A stretch of 64,000 nucleotides of DNA from Entomortierella parvispora (Eukaryota > Mortierellomycota > Mortierellomycetes > Mortierellales > Mortierellaceae), in the NCBI GenBank assembly GCA_963573315.1, contig OY752143.1, positions 1,736,001 through 1,800,000 on the forward strand. Reading direction: 5' to 3'. The position numbers were made by a program, and so were the translations under genes. The notes below the pieces were generated by a model, which worked only from the letters and a program-made list of their open reading frames with translations, searched no databases and was not told the DNA's origin. Position 1 is the stretch's first letter. Each line of letters begins with the position of its first letter. Below, in pieces: positions 56,901 through 64,000 of this stretch.

Positions 56901-57272
56901 GTGCTCTTTCCCTTGATACAACCTTTCTCTTTCTCCAAAGAAAAAAAAGGGGACACCGTCGAACACGTTTGCTCATCTCACTCATCTCAATCATCTCTTC
57001 CACTCGGCAGTTTCCGCCAACTGCCCACTAACCACACTCTTCACCTGGACCAAAGCAACACATCTTCGTTTCTACTCGCTACGCCGTCCCTTTTTTTTTT
57101 TTTTTTTTTTTTTTTTTGCTTTTGCCTCCGTGTCTCCATCTTTCAGTTTTGCGTCTCTCTTTCTCCCTCTCTTCTCAACCTCCGATCCAGTCGATCTCTC
57201 TTTTATCACCGTCAGAGCCTCACATCTTTTTGCACTCTATTTGAAAGTCCCCACTGCAACAACGTCGCCAAT
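53971..57272. other. 3.3-kb intergenic region upstream of the Zn2Cys6 factor
   Basis: The longest gene-free stretch of non-repeated DNA in the window. No frame on either strand shows domain structure; the best is a 155-residue minus frame at 55697-56164 of unremarkable composition. An A/C-type AAAAC repeat lies at about 56508-56522, and a T run of about 27 at 57090-57117 is followed by CT-rich promoter sequence. It may hold long regulatory sequence, a 5' UTR intron or a noncoding RNA; I see no direct sign of any of them. Confidence 0.5.
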
Positions 57273-60200
57273 ATGGACACTGGTAGCCACGCAATACGTC
57301 AAAAGAGACTGAAAGCAGGCACTGCTTGCACCAACTGTCGCCGCAAGAAGCTGCGTTGCACCGGCACTCCCAATTGCACTCGATGCGTCAACCACAAACT
57401 AGAGTGCATTGTCGACGAGGCCTTGTTCCTGAAGACCAACAGCGCTCAAAGTCTCTACGCCAAACTCAGCGGAGCCCCCTCCTCCAACTCTACTCTTACC
57501 TCTGACTCGCGTCGTCTACAGAACCTTCATGTTTCTCATCGTCCCAAGCTACAATTGCTACCCCAAAACAGTTCACACTCTACTTATAGCTACAGCGGCA
57601 GCAACAGCAACAACAGCTCCAACATCAGCGACAGCAACCACCACCACCAGCATCGTATTCAACAACAACATATTGACAGCGGTGCATTGTCATCGTCCTC
57701 ATCCTGCTCAGGAGACGAGATGCCGCATTCTAGACAAACCTATAATTATGACCCTTCAGAACGCCGCCTCTCTGCTGGAAGCATGAACAGCTTCTCAAGT
57801 CAGAGTCCTGGTCCATCCTCCCCATACGCATACAACTTCAATCCATTCCAGGATTCACCCTCTCCCTCTTCATCGTCGGCACACTCAGGCCACATCACCC
57901 TTTCAGATCCCCCAGCATCGAGAAAACTACTTAAAAAAGACTCTGCGGATGGACTGGGTCCACTGGATGCTGCTCCACCCCCCTCCATCTCATCAACGTT
58001 ATCACAGAACAAGAGCTTTGATGTTTCCCCCTCATCTCGTGTGTCATCATTATCAACGCCAGCCCATGCCCCAATCCCCACAAAGAAGAGAGCCTCGAAG
58101 GATCAAGGTTCTACTTCATCCAAACCTAAACAGAAGCGCCAGAACTCGCGACAAGGTGGGCCAAGCCAGGAATCGGACCATGCCAGCTCCAGTTCCTTGG
58201 GTTCTGCCTCAAAGGATTCTCAGTCTTCCTCCTCAACCACTGGCAAGCAGAAATCGACAGATCTGAGATCGATTGTAAGCACTATGAGTCTCGATGGCCA
58301 CGGCCAGCAGTAAGTCGCCCTCTTTCTTTCCTTCCGTCTTGTCCCACGGACCCTTCATTTGCACATGCTTCCCCCTTTGTCCTCCCCAAACCCCAACCAA
58401 CCAACCAACGCACACGCACACGATCGTAGGTCTAACGCAACTTTTTTCTTCCCCTGTTCCCCTGTTCCCTAATTTAGTTTCCATGGCAGCAGTTCAGGCT
58501 TCTACGTTTGTCAACTGAGCTCTCGGTACCGTCAAGGCGTGTGTAAGTCGCAAGAGCCCTCCGCATCTCCACACACAGCCTCCGCCACACACATGCGCAC
58601 AACTTAATCACCCATATTCCTACATTTTTTTTCTTTTCTTACCCCCTGTAGACCCCCTTCCAATGGCCCATCTGAACGATAGCGATCTTTGGTCACATTC
58701 GCTCCAGATGACGAGCGAGCGTGAGCTCCCCCCGAAGGTAGAGATGGATAGTTTACTGGACCTGTACTTTCGGTACATGTATCCCTTTGCACCAATGTTC
58801 ATCCGCAAGTCCTTCATGGAACAACATCATGAGAACCGACCCGACCTTTCTCAAATCTTGATCCTGAATGCAATCTTTTCCAATGCCTGTTGGTACTCTG
58901 AAGATCCGGTCGTTAAGCAGGAATCGACAAAGTATTTCAACCGGGCCAAGATCATCCTTGACGAGACGTACCACGTATCGAGGATAAGTACAGTCCAGGC
59001 CTTGCTGTTGCTGTCCCATCATCAGTTCGCTGTCGGAAACTATTCTGGAGGCTGGCTCTACACTGGGATGGCAAACCGTATTGCCCATGTAAGAGTCATT
59101 TCATCCAACCTTCCGCAATGGGTAAATCTCTTCCTTTACCACTTTTTACCGTACTTTCGCTGATCCTTTCTGTCTCGCTATCATAGGATATTGGTCTTCA
59201 TAGGCAAGATATACAAGTAGACGAGCCCGAGGAGGCCGAAATTCGTAAACGCGTCTGGTGGGCCTTGTATATATCGGATCGACTGGGCAGCGGCATCCTT
59301 GGACGCCCAATGACCATTCGTGACAAGGCCTTTAATGTCAAGATGCCTTCAACTGATTGGCTGGAAGAGCTTGGGGAGGAGGACGTGGTCAATTATCCAT
59401 TTGAGCCAGAGACTGTCATCTGTTGTCGTCTCCTCTGGTCCGTCAAGCTCTTCATGCAAATGGGCAATGTCCTGGATACGATGCACTGCATCGAGGCCGA
59501 AATCAATGGAACCTTCCTCGCTGATATCTCCAGGACCCAATTACCTCAACTCCACAACAGTCTCACGTCCTGGTTCTTGTCACTACCGAATGAGCTCATG
59601 TACACGCCGTATACCATGTCGCCCAATTCAAATCATCCACCGTCACCTCCAACGGCCCTGATGCACATGTTTTACTACACGTGCCTGACAATGCTTCATC
59701 GACCTTACTTGCGACCGGTCAACTCTGAATCGATCGATGCCAATTTCTTGGTTTCGTCTCGAAACATTTGCACAGCAGCTGCAACCAACGTCTGTCATAT
59801 AGCAGACTCTCTGATGTTGCATGGCCAACTCAAGGATACATGCTACTATGGCATGGGCTGTCTCCTGGCTGCAGGAACTGTCCATGTTCATAACGCCATC
59901 ACGCCTACACCTAGTAATAGGGAAACGACTCGGGCAGGCCTCTCAAAGACCGTCAAGGCGGCTCATGAACTTGTCAAGACTTTCCCCGTGGCCGAGTCCT
60001 TGATTGCCGTGGCGTTGGATGTATTTGCGAGCCAGACCAGCAATGTCCCGACAGAGATGGCGGCCTCATTCATTGATATTTCCACCTTCGTCGCCCCGTT
60101 CATGGACATGACCCATTTACAATCCACTTCGATCGGCAACATCTATGAAGCGGCTCGATTGGCTAAATTGGCCAAAGACGGCCCCGGACCGGCGCCATCC

Positions 60201-60999
60201 ATTCAGCTTCGTCATCCTTATGGTAACTTTTCGATGCCTCTTCCAGAGGTGGCAGAAGAACCCGATAGTTCAAGAGATGGTAGTGGTGGAAACGGCGATA
60301 CTAGAAGTGGTGGTCGATCCACCAAGAATTTGAGCACCATCTGGCAGACGCAGATCGCGACCGCTGTGGCAATGGCTGCGATTGCGTTTGGAGGGACAGA
60401 TCCTGAACAGGAACAACAGTTCTTTGCAAACCCAATGGATTTACCAGAAGCTCTCCGTCTGGCGCACATTGATGCCTTGATGATTGCAGACCCTCTGAGC
60501 GATGGCGTTGGGGGTCCCGGTAATACAGCAGTAGGCGGCGGAAGTGTTGTGGATCTTTCCATGGGCTTTGATCTGTCTTCCACTCCCCCCCAGAATCCAC
60601 AACAGCAACAGCCAACACTGCTTCAGTACCAGGGACAGCAGTCGTCATCTCAATCCATCCATCAGAATGTCCTGTTCCAGCAGATGATACAGCAGCAGCA
60701 GCAGCAACAACAACAGCGGCAACAATCGCAACAGTCTCTGCCTGTGCTTAGTCAACCACAGCCTCATTCGCACTCTACCAGCAACAACAGTTCTTCGGAT
60801 TCATTCATTCCTACCTCATCTCAATCTCAAACCCAGCAGAGCTTGATGCAAGAGCTTTCTTCGACCCTGAGCACTGCTCTCCATATGAAGAGTTCAGCTT
60901 CAGCAGTTCCAACATTGTCTTCACAGTCCTCCGAGCTTCGATTCCAAGAACAAATGCAAATGTTGCAGCGTCAATTGCAGCTCCAGCAGCAGCTCCAGC

Positions 61000-61030
<31 letters not shown>

Positions 61031-61331
61031 GCAGCAGCATCAAAGACAAAGCCAGCAGCAAACTATGATGGAAGACGATACAGCCGATCCTCCTTCCCCA
61101 CCTGCTGTTTCGTCTGATGATATGGACATTGAATCCTCATCCTTGTCTGATGATCCTGACAGATCTTCACCCACTTCCATGCCCCTTCGACAAGATGCTC
61201 AGACTCAGTTCAATTCCTCGGTCACAGATGGTCCCACTTCAGAGTCGGTGAACATTGGTACTTTAGACTCTTTGGTATCGCATGCGTCGTTTCTTTCCTC
61301 GTTGACAACGTCTTCTAATCTGTACAGTGAA

Positions 61332-61390
<59 letters not shown>

Positions 61391-61508
61391 TCCCCAACAA
61401 CAGGACATGCAACAAGGGTCAGCGGCCAAGAACGGCCAGCTTGGGTGTCATAAGGACGTAGACAGGGTCAACAACCTGTTGTTTGATGAACAGGCTATGG
61501 AATGCTGA
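57273..61508 (+). CDS. Zn2Cys6 fungal transcription factor
   Basis: Exons 57273-58309, 58478-58542, 58652-59088 and 59187-61508 give 1,286 residues. The binuclear zinc cluster near the start (about 14-45) reads ACTNCRRKKLRCTGTPNCTR followed by CVNHKLEC, giving all six Cys. A Ser-rich linker leads to the 65-nt exon 2, which supplies HFHGSSSGFYVCQLSSRYRQ, a motif that commonly precedes the Fungal_trans domain. That domain spans about 380-800 (LLDLYFRYMYPFAPMFIRKS, MANRIAHDIGLHRQD, EIRKRVWWALYISDRLGSGI). The C-terminal 400 residues are Gln/Ser-rich with several Gln runs, likely an activation region. It presumably regulates transcription in the nucleus; targets cannot be inferred. Convergent with the FYVE gene, with only 72 bp between stop codons. 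Confidence 0.92.
61331..61391 (+). repeat. (CAACAG)n coding polyglutamine tract
   Basis: About 20 consecutive Gln codons in a strict CAA/CAG alternation near the C-terminus of the Zn2Cys6 factor. Other Gln runs in the same exon are at 60691-60735 and 60980-61060. Confidence 0.9.
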
Positions 61509-61580
61509 AGTTACGTTTCATTTCGCCCAATAAATATTTAAAAAAAATCTTCATTTATTATATTATTTTACACCATGTGT

Positions 61581-61757
61581 TCAGCTTAATTCTCGGTACA
61601 TTGGCCCACAGGCCTGTTGGGTATATCGCATTTGCTCCTCTTGAAAAGTTAGAACAGCCGGGTTGGAGCGTGTCTCCCCATAAGGACCAACAGCCTCCTC
61701 AGTTCCATAACCATGGCCATGGCCATTATGTTGCTGCTGCTGATGATAATGGTGGTA

Positions 61758-61790
<33 letters not shown>

Positions 61791-64000
61791 GTGCGAAAAT
61801 AGGTCCGTGCCATTACTATGGTTGGCGACGTAGCTAGTCTGGCCTAAAGGCGAATGCCTACGGACGCCATTTGTGTGCTGCTGTGGTTGATGATGATGGT
61901 TATGATAGTAATGTTGCTGTTGATGTTGGTGATCAGACGTCAAAGTCGGGTCCATATCTTCTGCAGGCGAATATTGTGGTCGGCCTCCTTGCTGATGTTG
62001 ATGTTGATGTTGTTGGTGTTGGTGCGACTCATAGCGACCGCCGTTTCCTCTACCACCTCCATAGGAGGCCATGCCTGTTCCAGCATGAGGTCCAAGGCTC
62101 GAATAGCCATGAGGAGGTCGATACCCGTTTTTAGCACCAATGGACCCGTAGTACTTTGCAATCGAGGTGCAACGAGGTACAGGTTTCAAAAGTTCGCGCT
62201 CACATCCAACACAAATTCGGGCCAGACAAACTTCGCCCACACCTCCAGAGCTCATCCTCCGGGACATTGTGATCGGCGGTGTCAGCAATCCTCCACCCTC
62301 AGCCGAGCCATTCGATCCACTGGTCATCAGCAGATGATGAGAGGCACCGTTGATACTACCTGTTCTCAAGATGGAGGACGAGCTCGACCGTCGACCCGCT
62401 GCTGCGAATGAGACCGCCAAGGGGTTGGAAGAATGTGGCTGATGCAAAAGAAAACTGCTATGATGGTGATGAAGAAGACCATTCTCGTTCCCAGACGTGT
62501 CCATACTTCCACGCCTCGACTCTGAACCAGCAAATGGAGGGTTGTTGCTTGCTCCTGGAGCTCCAGTCGCCGCACCACCAAACAATCCGAAAATGCTCAC
62601 ACGGGACTTTTTGGTGGCCCCAGGCGCCATTTGCCAAGACCCTCGTCGGCCATTACCACTTCCGCTTCCACTGCCGCTCCGATGACCCATGCTGACACCT
62701 CCGAGATAGCCGTTCACGGCACCAGTCCCATTCAGTCCTGCCTGACTCACCAGAGAGTCGGCTCCTCCAGTTCCCACAGGACCAGCCACAAGTCCTGTTT
62801 CGACCGCTGTTCGAACAGGATGAAGCTGCGGGAGAGTGTCGATCCAGAGGCTGTGACGCTGGATATCGACTCGGCGCGACCATCGAGGGAGTTGAGACTG
62901 CTGGACATAGACACAGTTTTTGGCGTCCATCAAAATCTCTGCACTGGCACACTTGACACAAAAGATGTCGCCACATTTTCTGCAGTGATGCCGAGGATTG
63001 GTGATTCTGTGGAAGGGAGAAAAGCAAAACGCACACGACTCGCGAGAATCGTCGGGCTGAGTTGCAGCAAACAAGGGTAGATGACAGAAGAGAGATCAGT
63101 ATCTTGCGTAGTAAAACATAATTATTTTGTTTCAATGAAGATGTGCGACCCTTTCTTTCTTTTCTTACCTTCCAATGTCGTTTGTCAATAGTGACGCTTG
63201 CTTTGAACCACCGGGATGGACTCCACCATGGTATTGAGTCATTAGCAGACTTTGAGATTGGCACTGGAGAGCTCAATTGCTGTCGGCCCTGCTGCTTGTA
63301 GCTCATCTTTGTGATTTCGTCCCTGGATAAGGTCCTCAAACTTCGGATCGACTGATGAAAGCTCTGTACGTTGTCTCTCGCCATAACCGGGACAGTCGGA
63401 AGCTTGGAGAGTTCTGCCTCAGCAGACGTAGCCGCCACATCAGAAAGACTTGGCAGACTCGGCTTAATTTTCAATACTGGCTCAGTTGGGAAGAGGGAAT
63501 AGTGCCACGAGACATGTTTTCGTCCAGCGCGCTTGCCTGAAGCCCGAGGGAGGGTATGGCAGCTGATGGAGGAGCGGAGCGGGTATCTCGCAGTTGGAGC
63601 CGTGATGGATCCACCACCCTCCAGACATGCGTTCGACGAAGAAGAGGCTTCAGCGGCCGACCCGAGAGGCAAGGATCCCTCGGTGGGCATATCGCCATCG
63701 GACTTGACACGGATTCGCCTAACCGAGATAGCTCCCAGGGATGACAGGGTGGCTGGACTGTCTTCACGCACTGGTGAACAATCAGATGGGAGCTGAATCG
63801 TAATTTCTCCAAATTGCTTCCGCCTGCGATGATCCGTGGTGCTGTCGCTACTTGTGGCAGAGTCTCGGTCAGTGTTGGGTGAACGCTTGACCTCGACACC
63901 AGAATCCGTCCGCCGAGGGCGATTGGGTTCTTGAGTGTTGGCGATTTTCAGCATCGCGGAGCCTTGCACTCCCAATGGCGAACGTCGATAGGCATCCGTC
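61581..64000 (-). CDS. FYVE zinc-finger protein, 5' end beyond right edge
   Basis: FYVE fingers bind PI3P on endosomes. Minus-strand exons 64000-63169 (incomplete) and 63056-61581 leave at least 769 residues. The frame is open to the window edge, so the true start lies outside; the TTG at 63975 is not a start. Exon 1 codes a basic, Ser-rich region. The FYVE signature begins at the splice junction: HWKPDDSRESCAFCFSPFHR (W-x-x-D and the first CxxC), then NPRHHCRKCGDIFCVKCAS. The last ligand pair, ARICVGCERELL, comes about 245 residues later, after a Gly/Ser/His-rich insertion, where typical FYVE domains have about 20. The C-terminal 170 residues are His/Gln-rich. The ligand set is complete, so a folded finger with a giant loop is the simplest reading. 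Confidence 0.85.

Noticed and set aside
63973-63975. Possible start codon of the FYVE protein
   Set aside because: The codon is TTG, and the same frame stays open to the window edge, so the gene continues outside.

Overview
The window is nuclear DNA of a filamentous fungus. Genes are split by short spliceosomal introns (about 60-170 bp, GTRNGN...AG), proteins carry long Gln, Ser/Asn, His and Asp/Glu tracts, and promoters are CT-rich. The gene set (a RICTOR with RasGEF_N and RICTOR_V-like blocks, FYVE, Slm-type BAR-PH, Zn2Cys6 factor) and style suggest an early-diverging lineage, most likely Mortierellomycota; the phylum is inference.

Layout. 1-773: 3'-incomplete unknown gene (-). 1177-1451: a (TC)137 tract. 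1488-9305: a 26-exon RICTOR/Tsc11/Ste16 gene (TORC2 scaffold). 9975-10278: tRNA-Val(AAC) (-) and intron-bearing tRNA-Tyr(GUA) (+). 10361-11330: two copies of a non-autonomous DNA transposon, one inserted inside the other, each with a perfect 9-bp target duplication. 11339-11940: a second inverted-repeat structure. 12160-13546: MIS12 kinetochore protein (-). 14226-16410: Slm1/2-like BAR-PH protein (a TORC2 effector family). 16658-18251: ETT1/Nro1. 18431-19026: small BRI3/LITAF-like membrane protein. 19155-19228: tRNA-Asn (-). 19256-25508: full-length, near-intact Ty3/gypsy retrotransposon whose 5' LTR carries a poly(A)-tailed retroposed insertion. 25800-28623: NOT3/NOT5 of CCR4-NOT. 29851-33672: large low-complexity orphan. 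33894-36251: ZRC1/ZnT-type zinc transporter (-), divergent from 36869-39100: NAR1 (cytosolic Fe-S assembly). 39224-40615: NADAR-domain protein with an unknown N-terminal half. 40760-42739: TatD-type metal hydrolase (-), divergent from 43130-44825: OCA6-type phosphatase-like protein. 46519-50724: full-size ABCB (MDR-type) transporter. 51398-53970: GT61-type glycosyltransferase. 57273-61508: Zn2Cys6 transcription factor. 61581-64000: FYVE-finger protein (-), 5' end beyond the window.

Themes. Two TORC2-pathway genes (RICTOR and Slm-like) lie within 5 kb of each other. The zinc transporter and NAR1 share one divergent promoter. Mobile DNA is concentrated beside the tRNA genes: the DNA transposons lie just downstream of tRNA-Tyr, and the retrotransposon sits 27 bp upstream of tRNA-Asn. 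Exon junctions were chosen by hand from splice signals, frame and family conservation. All exon phases add up for the complete multi-exon models, but none has been tested against RNA.
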